The notes: generated from the letters alone by a model not told the origin. Numbered from the stretch's first letter, positions 16,262 through 29,410 are shown. The stretch is 64,000 nucleotides of DNA from Myceligenerans pegani (GCF_014892515.1 NZ_JADBGR010000112.1:1-64000); one strand, 5' to 3'. Numbers and translations: made by a program.

Positions 16262-16927
16262 ATGTTCCGAATCGGCCTCACCGGCGGGATCGCCGCCGGA
16301 AAGTCGGTCGCCACGCGTCGCCTCGCCGCACTCGGCGCGGTCGTCGTGGACCACGACCAGCTCGCCCGCACCGCCGTCGCCCCGGGATCCGTCGGCCTCG
16401 AGGAGATCGCCGAGGCGTTCGGCACCGAGGTGATCGGAGCCGACGGCGCACTGGACCGCCCCGCGCTGGGGCGCCTGGTGTTCGCCGACGACGACGCCCG
16501 GGAGCGCCTCAACGCGATCGTGCACCCCGAGGTGCGCCGGCTGTCCGCCGAGCACGAGGCGGAGGCAGCGGCGCGCGATCCCCGCGCCGTCGTCGTGCAC
16601 GACATCCCCCTGCTCGTCGAGACCGGGCAGGCGGAGGCGTTCCATCTCGTCGTCGTGGTGCACGCACCCGCGGAGCAGCGGCTGGAGCGACTCGTCGAAG
16701 GACGGGGCATGGATGCGGAGGAGGCACGCGGTCGCATCGCCGCGCAGGCGAGCGACGAGGACCGGCTCGCCGCCGCCGACGTCGTGCTCGACGGCACGGG
16801 GAGCGAGGAGAACCTGAACGCGCAGGTCGACGCCCTGTGGGAGCGAGCCCAGCGTGAGGTCGCCGAGGAGGCGGAGGCCGAGGCCGACGACGCGGCCCTG
16901 CACGACAGCCGGGCGGCGGGCGCATGA
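16262..16927 (+). CDS. coaE: Dephospho-CoA kinase
   Basis: Catalyses the last step of coenzyme A synthesis, phosphorylating the 3'-hydroxyl of dephospho-CoA. The 221-residue protein has the P-loop GGIAAGKS at residues 8-15, the DHDQLART segment, and the lid region near VVVHDIPLLVE. The C-terminal ~25 residues are acidic and Ala-rich, beyond the kinase core. It follows rpsA after the P450 gene, close to the usual actinobacterial order rpsA-coaE-uvrB. CAGGAT (16250-16255) ends six bases before ATG 16262, pointing to a leaderless message. The stop overlaps the next start (ATGA). Confidence 0.95.
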   Translation: MFRIGLTGGIAAGKSVATRRLAALGAVVVDHDQLARTAVAPGSVGLEEIAEAFGTEVIGADGALDRPALGRLVFADDDARERLNAIVHPEVRRLSAEHEAEAAARDPRAVVVHDIPLLVETGQAEAFHLVVVVHAPAEQRLERLVEGRGMDAEEARGRIAAQASDEDRLAAADVVLDGTGSEENLNAQVDALWERAQREVAEEAEAEADDAALHDSRAAGA

Positions 16928-17601
16928 GGGCGCTCGTCACGGGGTTCGAGCCGTTCGGCGGGGACGGCGTCAACGCGTCGGCCGAGGCGGTGACGCGGCT
17001 CGCGGCGACGTGGGGGGCGGCGAGCGGGCGCGCCGAGACCGGGGGAGCGGTGCTGGACACCTTGCTGCTGCCCGTCACGTTCGGCGGGGCGTTCGCCCCG
17101 GTGCGGGAGGCGGTGCTGGCGGCGCGGCAGGAGGGTGCGCCGTACGACGTCGTCGTCGGTGTCGGGCTGGCCGCGCAGACCGACGTGATCCGCCTGGAGC
17201 GCGTCGCGATCAACGTGGCCGACGCGCGCATCCCCGACAACGCCGGGCACGTGCCCGCCGACGAGCCGCTCGTCGCCGCGGGGCCTGCCGCCCACTTCAC
17301 CGGGCTGCCCGTGAAGGCGGCGCTCGCCGCGCTGCGCGAGGCGGGCATCCCGGCGATCGTCTCCAACACCGCGGGGACGTTCGTGTGCAACGCCCTGTTC
17401 TACGCGCTGCGCGAGGCGTTCGGGGACGGCGTGACGGGGTTCGTGCACGTCCCGCGGATGACGGAGGAGGCGGTCGACGGCGACGCCGGGCTCCCGCTGG
17501 ACACCCTGGCCGCCGCCCTACGGATCGTGCTCACCACGTCGCTCGCCGCCGCACGCGGGGAAACCCTGGAGACGGCATCCGCCGCGGGCGCGGAGCACTG
17601 A
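16924..17601 (+). CDS. pcp: Pyroglutamyl-peptidase I
   Basis: A cytoplasmic cysteine peptidase that removes N-terminal pyroglutamate. The 225-residue chain has the family start GFEPFGGDGVNAS, and the catalytic triad maps to E92 (LERVAIN), C155 (TAGTFVCNALFY) and H175 (FVHVPRM). Its ATG overlaps the coaE stop, so the two are co-transcribed and probably translationally coupled, although no functional link is obvious. Confidence 0.93.
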   Translation: MRALVTGFEPFGGDGVNASAEAVTRLAATWGAASGRAETGGAVLDTLLLPVTFGGAFAPVREAVLAARQEGAPYDVVVGVGLAAQTDVIRLERVAINVADARIPDNAGHVPADEPLVAAGPAAHFTGLPVKAALAALREAGIPAIVSNTAGTFVCNALFYALREAFGDGVTGFVHVPRMTEEAVDGDAGLPLDTLAAALRIVLTTSLAAARGETLETASAAGAEH

Positions 17602-17793
17602 CCCGGTGACCCGACCGGTCCCCGGCCGTCGGGCCGAAGGCGTTGCGAGGCCCCGAGGACGCGAAACCTGCCGCCGTCGGAACCCGGTAGCGACGGCGGC
17701 CGACTCCGAGGAACGAGGCGTCGCGTCGACGGAGCCCGGCGGCGGCACGGCATGGCGCCCGCAGGGGCGGAGCCCGACGGCTCGGGACGGCAC

Positions 17794-17815
17794 TGTCAGA
17801 CAGCGCGACTACCGT
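17794..17815 (+). promoter_or_regulatory. DNA-damage-type promoter of uvrB
   Basis: TGTCAGAC (17794-17801), eight bases, TACCGT (17810-17815). The ATG of uvrB starts seven bases further on, so the transcript should begin at or next to the start codon. Confidence 0.78.
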
Positions 17816-17822
17816 AGGACTC

Positions 17823-19934
<2,112 letters not shown>

Positions 19935-20009
19935 GGACGGCGCCGTCCCGTCCCGGGGCGGCCGAGGACGGAGACCGAGCTCACGTTTCGCGTAAAGCCT
20001 CTGGTCGCG

Positions 20010-20015
20010 TACACT
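20010..20015 (+). promoter_or_regulatory. Candidate -10 for the riboswitch/TerC transcript
   Basis: TACACT lies 12 bases before the aptamer begins. A clear -35 is not visible at the expected distance. Confidence 0.4.
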
Positions 20016-20020
20016 TTCTG

Positions 20021-20150
20021 GCAGGAGGGGAGTATCCCGGGACGGTGCGTTCGTCAGTACGGGTGACAAGGATGTCGCCCCGGACGTATCGGCTCGCCGA
20101 GTAGGCGGGTTGGGAGAGACCTCCGGTGCCTGACGCTGTCCACCGGAGGT
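20021..20150 (+). promoter_or_regulatory. yybP-ykoY (manganese) riboswitch with ribosome-site sequestering arm
   Basis: The leader has the hallmark GGGGAGTA near 20027-20034 and GAGACCTCCGG near 20115-20125 of this Mn2+-sensing family, which typically precedes TerC/Alx and MntP genes. The 5' AGGAGG (20023-20028) can pair with CCTCC (20120-20124) as stem P1. Alternatively ACCTCCGGTG (20119-20128) pairs perfectly over 10 bp with CACCGGAGGT (20141-20150), which contains the ribosome site GGAGG. Forming P1 with Mn2+ would therefore free the ribosome site and switch translation on. Confidence 0.85.
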
Positions 20151-20159
20151 TTGCATCTC

Positions 20160-21203
20160 ATGAACGTGCCCATCTGGGCCTGGGGCCTGACGGTCCTCGC
20201 CATCCTGGCTCTCATCGCCGTCGACTACTTCGGCCATGTCCGGAAGTCCCACTTCCCGTCCATCGCCGAGGCGGGGCGCTGGTCCCTCGTCTACGTCGGC
20301 ATCGCACTCGCGTTCGGCGGGATCGTGTGGTGGGCGTGGGGCCCGACGTACGGCGGGGAGTACTTCGCCGGCTGGGTCACCGAGAAATCGCTGAGCGTGG
20401 ACAACCTCTTCGTGTTCGTGCTCATCCTCGCCAGCTTCAAGGTTCCCCGGGAGTACCAGCAGAAGGTGCTGCTGATCGGCATCACGATCGCACTGGTCAT
20501 GCGGACGATCTTCATCATGCTCGGCGCGACCCTGGTGGCGCACTTCAGCTGGGTGTTCTACATCTTCGGCATCTTCCTCCTGTGGACCGCGTGGACGCAG
20601 GCCAGGGGCGAGAGCGGCGACGACGAGTACCACGAGAACGGCGTGCTGCGCCTGGTGCGCCGGATCTTTCCCGTCACCGACTCGTACGTCGGGGACCGGA
20701 TGACCGCCAAGGTCGACGGGCGCCGGATGATCACGCCGATGCTCGTCGTCATGATCGCGATCGGTTCCGCGGACCTCCTCTTCGCCGTCGACTCCATCCC
20801 GGCGATCTTCGGCCTCACGCAGGAGGCCTACCTCGTCTTCACGGCCAACGCGTTCGCGCTGCTCGGGCTGCGGCAGCTGTTCTTCCTCATCGACGGCCTG
20901 CTCGACAAGCTCGTCTACCTCAACTACGGGCTCGCGGTGATCCTCGGCTTCATCGGCATCAAGCTCGTCAACCACGCCCTGCACCTCAACGAGGTGCCGT
21001 TCATCAACGGCGGACACGAGGTGGACCTCATCCCGGACATCCCGACGTCGTTCTCGTTGCTCTTCATCGTCGTCGTGCTGGCGATCACCACCGTCGCGTC
21101 CCTCCTCAAGGTCCGCAGCGACCGGCGGGCCGCGGCCGCGCTCGAGGAGAGCGCGACGCCCGACCCGGTCGGGCCCGGCAGCGGTTCCGACACCACCCCC
21201 TGA
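20160..21203 (+). CDS. TerC/Alx family membrane protein (probable Mn2+ exporter)
   Basis: An integral membrane protein of 347 residues with about nine hydrophobic spans. TerC signatures with membrane acidic residues are present: SVDNLFVFVLI, and AVDSIPAIF after IGSADLLF. A cytoplasmic loop with charged residues (about 145-175) separates the two halves. Related Alx/TerC proteins export manganese or supply it to secreted enzymes, and the upstream riboswitch supports a manganese role. ATG 20160 is used; TTG 20151 is too close to the GGAGG at 20145-20149. The name comes from tellurite resistance, but nothing here links it to tellurite. Confidence 0.9.
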   Translation: MNVPIWAWGLTVLAILALIAVDYFGHVRKSHFPSIAEAGRWSLVYVGIALAFGGIVWWAWGPTYGGEYFAGWVTEKSLSVDNLFVFVLILASFKVPREYQQKVLLIGITIALVMRTIFIMLGATLVAHFSWVFYIFGIFLLWTAWTQARGESGDDEYHENGVLRLVRRIFPVTDSYVGDRMTAKVDGRRMITPMLVVMIAIGSADLLFAVDSIPAIFGLTQEAYLVFTANAFALLGLRQLFFLIDGLLDKLVYLNYGLAVILGFIGIKLVNHALHLNEVPFINGGHEVDLIPDIPTSFSLLFIVVVLAITTVASLLKVRSDRRAAAALEESATPDPVGPGSGSDTTP

Positions 21204-21245
21204 CGTCACCCCCTGACGACGCCCGGACCCGACCGCCGGGCGTCG

Positions 21246-21986
21246 TCACCAGCCCCGCAGCCGCCACTCCTCGAGATGGGGACGCTCCGCACCGAGCGTC
21301 GTGTCGACGCCGTGACCCGGATAGACCCACGTGTCGTCGCGGTACCGGTCGAAGATCCGGGTCGTGACGTCGCCCAGCAGGGTCGCGAAGCGCTTCGGGT
21401 CGTCGTGCGTGCTCCCGACGCCGCCCGGGAAGAGCGCGTCGCCGGTGAACAGGTGCGTCCGCCCGGCGACGGTGCCGTGGCGGGAAACGTTATCGGGCTC
21501 GGTGTACGCGAGCGCGATCGAGCCCGGCGTGTGCCCGCGCAGATGGATCACCGTCAGCGTGACGTCCCCGAACGTGATGGTGTCGCCGTCGGAGACGGTG
21601 ATGTTGATCGGGGTGCCGGCGTCGTGCGCGATGGCGGCGGCGTCGTCCACCCCGGCCACGGTCCGCGCACCGGTGACGGCGACGATGTCGGCGAGCGCGC
21701 CGAGATGGTCGGCGTGGCGGTGGGTGGTGACGACCAGATCGAGCGGGGGGCCGGCGTCGAGCGGGCCCTTGCCGGGGCCGTCGCCCTCGGACATGTCGAT
21801 CAGGTCCATGAGGGACTGGGGATCGGCGGCGGCGTCGATCAGGAGCTGAGCGCCGGTCGCGTGGCAGGTCAGGAGGTAAGCGTTGTTGTCCATGGGACCC
21901 ACGGACATCTTGTGGATCGCAACGTCGTCGAGCAGGCGGACGTCGGGGTCGCAGCCCGTGACAACATCACCGGTGTAGGGCGCCAT
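21246..21986 (-). CDS. MBL-fold metallo-hydrolase (glyoxalase II-like)
   Basis: A 246-residue metallo-beta-lactamase-fold hydrolase. The metal-binding motif THRHADH is clear, followed by HLRGHTPGSIAL, the bridging Asp in LFTGDALFPGG, and the last His in YPGHG. This pattern fits hydroxyacylglutathione hydrolase-like proteins, but actinobacteria use other thiols, so the substrate is open. It is convergent with TerC. CAGACT ends six bases upstream of ATG 21986 on the minus strand, suggesting a leaderless start; the longer frame was rejected. Confidence 0.85.
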   Translation of the reverse strand: MAPYTGDVVTGCDPDVRLLDDVAIHKMSVGPMDNNAYLLTCHATGAQLLIDAAADPQSLMDLIDMSEGDGPGKGPLDAGPPLDLVVTTHRHADHLGALADIVAVTGARTVAGVDDAAAIAHDAGTPINITVSDGDTITFGDVTLTVIHLRGHTPGSIALAYTEPDNVSRHGTVAGRTHLFTGDALFPGGVGSTHDDPKRFATLLGDVTTRIFDRYRDDTWVYPGHGVDTTLGAERPHLEEWRLRGW

Positions 21987-22172
21987 GGAGGGAGTCTGCC
22001 AGGGTTGCGGTTGTCCGCGCACCTGGAGGTGTGTATCCGATGTCCGCTTTCGTCCCACAAGGCCGGGAAGGTATCCGGCGGATGTTGCAAATCAGGGCGG
22101 ATCACGACATCCTGCGGTCGGCCGGTCCGACCCGGCCGGTGACACGATCGCAACGACGAAAGGCAAGCCCTC

Positions 22173-22409
22173 GTGAGCCTCAACCTCGACAACCTCGTCG
22201 ACAAGGACTACCGCGGCAAGAGCATCAACGAGATCCTCGCCGCCCCGCCGTCGGCGCTGCTCGGCCTGAGCCCCAGGCACGACGAGGCGCTCGCGGCACT
22301 CAAGATCACGAGCGTCGGCGACCTGGGCAAGTGGCAGCACGCCGCGCACGCCCAGGCGCTCGTGACCCTGGCCCACGCCGAGGTGGCGGAGGCCGGCTCG
22401 GACGCGTGA
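22173..22409 (+). CDS. Small conserved-looking protein with possible helix-hairpin-helix, function unknown
   Basis: A 78-residue protein beginning MSLNLDNLVDKDYRG. I do not recognise it firmly. The middle part (LLGLSPRHDEALAALKITSVGDLGKW) resembles a helix-hairpin-helix fold of the kind in which a second helix follows a xxVGDL turn, seen in small DNA- or protein-binding modules. GTG 22173 has AAAGG 10 bases upstream. It is isolated, between the MBL gene (divergent) and a hairpin. The acidic/neutral composition gives no strong hint of DNA binding. Confidence 0.65.
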   Translation: MSLNLDNLVDKDYRGKSINEILAAPPSALLGLSPRHDEALAALKITSVGDLGKWQHAAHAQALVTLAHAEVAEAGSDA

Positions 22410-22465
22410 GTCACGCGCCCCGCCGGGTGCGCGCGGCCCGGTGCACGCGCATCCGGTGAGGCGTC

Positions 22466-22500
22466 GGCGCCCGTCCCCGAGAAGACCGGGGGCGGGCGCC
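22466..22500 (+). terminator. Hairpin terminator after the 78-residue protein gene
   Basis: A 13-bp stem with one G-T pair (GGCGCCCGTCCCC at 22466-22478 with 22488-22500) and a 9-base loop, 56 bases after the stop. Confidence 0.75.
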
Positions 22501-22588
22501 GGCGTCGTTCTGCGGCGGGGAGGGCGGGGTCGGGGCGGCGGGCGACCGGCGGTCACGTCGCCCGCCCGGACCCGGCAGAATGACCCGT

Positions 22589-22894
22589 ATGACGACCTAC
22601 GCCGTGACCTACGTGTACGCCGACGACGCCGCGGCGCTGGACGCACACCGCGCCGACCACCGTGCCTTCCTGCGTGGCCTGCACGAGGCGGGGACGCTGC
22701 GCGCGTCGGGCCCGCAGCCCGCCGTCGTCACCGAGGACGGGACGACGACGGCCGCCGGCGCGCTCCTCGTCGTGGAGGCGGACTCGCCGGAGGCCGCGCT
22801 CGGACTGCTCGACGAGGATCCGTTCCGGGCGCAAGGCCTGGTCACGGCCCGTTCCGCGCGCGAGTGGACGGTGGTGATCGGCGGCTTCGCCTGA
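22589..22894 (+). CDS. YciI family protein
   Basis: A 101-residue single-domain protein of the YCII/ferredoxin-like alpha-beta fold. Conserved features are AHRADHRAFLRGLHEAG, with the His and Asp expected in this family, then LRASGPQ and ALGLLDEDPF. The biochemical role of most YciI-like proteins is unknown. ATG 22589 is preferred: CAGAAT (22576-22581) ends seven bases before it, and the alternative ATG at 22580 lies inside that hexamer. It lies directly upstream of uvrA, which has its own promoter. Confidence 0.82.
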   Translation: MTTYAVTYVYADDAAALDAHRADHRAFLRGLHEAGTLRASGPQPAVVTEDGTTTAAGALLVVEADSPEAALGLLDEDPFRAQGLVTARSAREWTVVIGGFA

Positions 22895-22941
22895 GGTTCG
22901 CGACGATCCTTCACCGACGTGTCGTAGAACACGCGTGCGAA

Positions 22942-22963
22942 TGTCAGAGTCTCGGCCTAGGAT
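22942..22963 (+). promoter_or_regulatory. DNA-damage-type promoter of uvrA
   Basis: TGTCAGAG (22942-22949), eight bases, TAGGAT (22958-22963); the uvrA GTG follows after six bases. Confidence 0.78.
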
Positions 22964-22969
22964 GCTCGG

Positions 22970-25912
<2,943 letters not shown>

Positions 25913-25919
25913 CGGAGCG

Positions 25920-26786
25920 TCAGACGACGTCGTAGTCGACCCAGATGCGGACCGCCTTGCGCTGCTCGGCCGTGCGTACGGTGCCGCTGAACGCCTGCGA
26001 GGCGAGGCGGGGCTTGGTGGGCTCGATCTCGACCGTGCACGTCTGCCCGGCCATGGCCAGGTGCTCGGCCTTCAGCCGGAACGCGCCGCACCGCCAGCGG
26101 GCGCCCGGGCCGGCGGTCAGGTCGAGCACCTGATGGAACACCTCGAACGAGGCGTAGCTCGCCATCGAGACGGGCAGGGCGGGGAAGCCGTCGAAGTGGC
26201 CGCGGCACATCTCGGCCCGCACGTCGAGCTTCGCGCAGCCGTACTGCTCGTGGACGGACACGTCGGACACGGGCATCGGGGCCGCGTAGGGGTTCTCGGG
26301 CGAGTCGGCGTCCGTCTCGGTGGGTGGCCCCATGAGCCGGTAGAACACGGCGGCGGTCATCACCTTGTACTGCACGTCCATCCGGGCGACGAGGGCGCCG
26401 GCCGAATCGCGGAGCTCGGTGTGCACGACGGCCTGCCGGCGATTCCGGCCCTGGACCACGGCCGTGCCGATCAGCGGCCCGGGAGCGGGCGACTCGCCGG
26501 CGGGGTACATCCGTCCCACGGCGCGGTTCGCGAGGTAGAAGTGACGCCCGTCCGCGGGGTTGCGGGTGGCGGCGGCGGACAGGCCGAGGACCGCCAGGTG
26601 GCGGCCGACCTCGCCCACGCTGATGACCTGGGTCTGGCGTCCGGGTGGGGCCTGGACGGGGATGACGGCGGTGGCACGCCCGGGGGTGGTGCTGCGGAGG
26701 TCCTCGAGCGCGTAGTAGGGTCGCGTGACGCAGATGAGCGGTGCGATGTCGTCGTAGGTGGCCGTGGCGTCTGTGCTGGTCGGCAC
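25920..26786 (-). CDS. Double hotdog-fold protein of unknown function
   Basis: I do not recognise this 288-residue protein firmly. Its second half contains RGHFDGFPALPV, closely resembling the active-site loop of FabA/FabZ dehydratases (GHFPG-x-P), with a Glu about 13 residues later (ASFEVFHQ). The first half (GEVGRHLAVLG, then RHFYLANRAVG and ARMDVQYKVM) also looks like a hotdog unit. So it may be a tandem-hotdog dehydratase or thioesterase acting on an acyl thioester. GTG 26786 is chosen because AGGGGTGA sits just upstream; ATG 26840 is an alternative. It is convergent with uvrA and divergent from the calpain-like gene. Confidence 0.65.
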   Translation of the reverse strand: MPTSTDATATYDDIAPLICVTRPYYALEDLRSTTPGRATAVIPVQAPPGRQTQVISVGEVGRHLAVLGLSAAATRNPADGRHFYLANRAVGRMYPAGESPAPGPLIGTAVVQGRNRRQAVVHTELRDSAGALVARMDVQYKVMTAAVFYRLMGPPTETDADSPENPYAAPMPVSDVSVHEQYGCAKLDVRAEMCRGHFDGFPALPVSMASYASFEVFHQVLDLTAGPGARWRCGAFRLKAEHLAMAGQTCTVEIEPTKPRLASQAFSGTVRTAEQRKAVRIWVDYDVV

Positions 26787-27369
26787 GGAAATCACCCCTG
26801 GGGTTTGCCGCGTGTGGGTAACTACCACTAAGACTCGCATATCCGGCAAAGAGGTCCTAGACCCTTGATCCGATCCGAGTTGTGAAATCCTTCCTCATCA
26901 GGCGTTTCGTGGGAGTGACCGATCTGTGACCGCGCGCGGGAAAAGTGTGCCAAGCGCGAAGGCCGACGGATGCCGTGGGCAACGCGAAACCGGCTGAATC
27001 GTTGACGATTCGTGACCTTGGCCTGCCGCTCGCCGCTCCGCCCTCGAAGGGGGGCACGCCCGTCGCGCAGGACCTTGACGGGTCGCCGCCGTGTGACGAA
27101 GGGCACAGCATGTACGGCGGCCCGCCACGAGCTCACCGGCCGCCACCCGGCGCACCGCGCGGGCGGCGCGATCGGGCCTGCGGCGCCGTCGATCCGGCAG
27201 GCGTGGAGCGGCTGGCGTGGCCGGGCCCGGCGCGCCCGAGCCGGCTCGGGCGGAGCGGAGTGTGGCCGATCCGGGCCCGGCGCGCCATGGGGCGAAGTGC
27301 CCATCGCAGGTGGTGGTGGCGCTGCAGGTGGTGCTCTACAGTGATCCCCGACGAGGGAGGGTGCCGGGG
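26787..27369. other. 583-bp intergenic region between divergent genes
   Basis: Holds the upstream DNA of the hotdog gene (minus strand) and of the calpain-like gene (plus strand). Around 26850-27010 it is less GC-rich than the surroundings. TACAGT at 27337-27342 is a possible -10 for the protease gene, and GGGAGG at 27355-27360 is its ribosome site. No additional gene is supported. Confidence 0.6.
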
Positions 27370-28467
27370 ATGTCGGAGATGTACGGCGCAGATATCGCAG
27401 CGCTGCGAACACTGGGAAATGCGATGGCGCGGCACGGTGACGTGCTCGAGGCCGCGGTCGGCCGCGTCACCGAGGCCGTGACGGCGGCGGCCTGGTCCGG
27501 TCCGGACCACGACGGGTTCGTCGACGAGTGGCACACGACGCACGCCGCGGCTCTGCGCGCGGCCGCGCAGGACCTCATGGAGGCCGGCCGGCGGGTCGTC
27601 GAGAACGCGGACGACCAGGAGCGGACGAGCGAGTCGTACGACGGCGGAGGGCCCGGCGCCGGTCCCTCGGCGCCCCGTCCCGCCCCTGAGGGGACGGACC
27701 TGAGCTCGTCCGAGGGCCAGGGGGACAAGGCCGTGGGCGACCTCGGCGACCTCGAGGACGCCGGCGAGGTGCCGCTCGACGACCAGGCGATCGACGCGAG
27801 CGAGATCGACCAGGGGAGTCTCGCCGACTGCTGGTTCCTCGCCTCGGCGGGTGCCATCGCGGAGCAGAACCCGGAGTGGATCCAGGACCACATCAAGTAC
27901 AACGCGGAGGACGGCACCCACACCGTGACGTTCTACGAGGACGGCGAGCCGGTGGAGATCACCGTGGACTCCAACGTGTACGAAGGCGCGGCCGGCGATC
28001 CGAGCGGGGACCCGTCGTGGATCTCCATCTACGAGAAGGCCGCCGTGGAGTTCCTGGGCGGCGAGTACGACGACATCGAGTACGACAACCCGGCGAGGGC
28101 GCTGGAGATGATGACGGGCAAGGACACGTCGAGCGACTCGCTCGACCCGACCTGGCCGTGGCAGGACCCGCCGAGCCTGGAGTCCATCGGCGAGCGCCTG
28201 GAGAACGGCGAGCCGGTCGTGGCGTCCAGTCCGGACGGCGGTGGCTGGTTCGGCGATCCGCCTCCGGACAAGGAGGTCGTGAACAACCACGTCTACACGG
28301 TGGAGAGCGTCTCGGAGGACGGCAAGACGATCACGCTGGTCAACCCCTGGGGGCCGGGCGGCGGCACGGGCTCGGACGGGGAGACCAAGCCGGGGACGAT
28401 CACGATGACGGCCGACGAGTTCTATGAGAACTTCGAGACCGTGACCTACGGCGGGTCGATGTCGTGA
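27370..28467 (+). CDS. WXG100-like domain fused to a calpain-family (C2) cysteine protease
   Basis: A 365-residue protein in two parts. Residues 1-90 form a helical hairpin with W42-S-G44, like ESX/type VII secretion WXG100 proteins. An acidic Gly/Pro-rich linker (90-140) leads to a papain-like calpain core: DQGSLADCWFLAS with catalytic C154, WISIYEKAA (217-225) as in calpains, H307 in NNHVYTV and N325 in LVNPWG, completing the Cys-His-Asn triad. No Sec signal is seen. I infer a type VII-secreted protease, perhaps an interbacterial toxin, with the next gene as partner. ATG 27370 lies nine bases after GGGAGG. No ESX machinery gene is in the window. Confidence 0.85.
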   Translation: MSEMYGADIAALRTLGNAMARHGDVLEAAVGRVTEAVTAAAWSGPDHDGFVDEWHTTHAAALRAAAQDLMEAGRRVVENADDQERTSESYDGGGPGAGPSAPRPAPEGTDLSSSEGQGDKAVGDLGDLEDAGEVPLDDQAIDASEIDQGSLADCWFLASAGAIAEQNPEWIQDHIKYNAEDGTHTVTFYEDGEPVEITVDSNVYEGAAGDPSGDPSWISIYEKAAVEFLGGEYDDIEYDNPARALEMMTGKDTSSDSLDPTWPWQDPPSLESIGERLENGEPVVASSPDGGGWFGDPPPDKEVVNNHVYTVESVSEDGKTITLVNPWGPGGGTGSDGETKPGTITMTADEFYENFETVTYGGSMS

Positions 28468-28499
28468 CCGAGGCCGGCGAGCGAGTGGGAGGAACGACC

Positions 28500-28832
28500 A
28501 TGACGGACGACGCGGGCGCGGCCGGCGCGGGGACACCCGACGACGCGGGAGCGGGGGCGGGCACGAACCCGGTGGTCCGGGTGAAGCAGAGTGCACAGAC
28601 ACGGATCGGCGCCACGCGCGTGGGCGTGATGATCGCCGGACCGCGCGCCGGCGTGCCCACGGCGCGTCTTCTCGTGCGGTCGGACGACGGACGGCGTGCG
28701 CAGGTCGACGTGGAGGTCGGCGGGCACGTGGACCTGTTCGGCGAGGGGGAGCTCGAACTCGTCGGCGTGGAGGGCGGGCGCACCCCGAAGGAGCAGAGCG
28801 CGGTCACGGTCCGCCACATCCCACCGGCGTGA
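28500..28832 (+). CDS. Small beta-rich protein, possible partner or inhibitor of the calpain-like protease
   Basis: A 110-residue protein with no firm family. A Gly/Ala/Asp-rich start (1-22) precedes a compact region of alternating strands (VVRVKQSAQTRIG, RVGVMIAGPR, ARLLVRSDDGRR, VDVEVGGHVDLFG, GELELVGVEGG, AVTVRHIP), suggesting a small beta-sandwich. ATG 28500 has GGGAGG at 28487-28492, ideal spacing; an earlier GTG at 28464 overlapping the protease stop is less likely. Only 32 bases separate it from the protease gene, so they form one transcript. Immunity protein or secretion chaperone are both possible, but neither is shown. Confidence 0.7.
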   Translation: MTDDAGAAGAGTPDDAGAGAGTNPVVRVKQSAQTRIGATRVGVMIAGPRAGVPTARLLVRSDDGRRAQVDVEVGGHVDLFGEGELELVGVEGGRTPKEQSAVTVRHIPPA

Positions 28833-28885
28833 GACCGGGGGCCGAGACGTGGCCGTCGTCACACCTCGCCGCTAGGGTGAGCAGC

Positions 28886-29374
28886 ATGAGCGGAGCCACC
28901 CATGACTATGCCGTCGAGGTGACCTGGACCGGCGCGGGCGACACGGGCACGTCGTCGTACACCGCGTACTCGCGCGACCACGACGTCCTGTTGCCGCACA
29001 AGCCGCCGTTGCCCGGGTCGTCGGACCCGGCGTTCCGTGGCGACGAGACGCGGTACAGCCCGGAGGAGCTGTTCGTGGCGAGCCTCAGCCAGTGCCACAT
29101 GCTGTGGTTCCTGCACCTGGCCGCGGTCAGCGGACTCGTGGTGCGGGAGTACTCGGATTCGGCGACCGGCACGATGCGCGTCGAGGCGCGCGGCGAGGGG
29201 CAGTTCACCGACGTCACGCTCCGCCCCCGGATCGTGGCCGACGACGGCGAACTGGCCACCGACGAGCAGATCGCCGCACTGCACCACAAGGCGCACGGCA
29301 TGTGCTTCATCGCCCGCTCGGTGAACTTCCAGGTGCTCGTCGAGCCGGTCCCGCTCGTGCGCGCGGCGGCGTAG
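28886..29374 (+). CDS. OsmC family peroxiredoxin-like protein
   Basis: A 162-residue OsmC/Ohr-fold protein that reduces organic hydroperoxides with two cysteines. The first is in [10 protein letters not shown], the second in [12 protein letters not shown], both at the usual spacing; Arg of the active site lies in the N-terminal half. ATG 28886 is seven bases after TAGGGT (28873-28878), a likely leaderless promoter, so it is transcribed separately from the protease pair. The longer upstream frame is not used. Confidence 0.9.
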   Translation: MSGATHDYAVEVTWTGAGDTGTSSYTAYSRDHDVLLPHKPPLPGSSDPAFRGDETRYSPEELFVASLSQCHMLWFLHLAAVSGLVVREYSDSATGTMRVEARGEGQFTDVTLRPRIVADDGELATDEQIAALHHKAHGMCFIARSVNFQVLVEPVPLVRAAA

Positions 29375-29410
29375 GCCGCGCCGGCGCGGCCCCGGCGGCC
29401 GGGAGAACTC

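Noticed and set aside
17602-17822. A LexA-type SOS palindrome upstream of uvrB
   Set aside because: No paired GAAC/GTTC half-sites at the expected spacing were found; the PafBC-type motif explains the promoter better.
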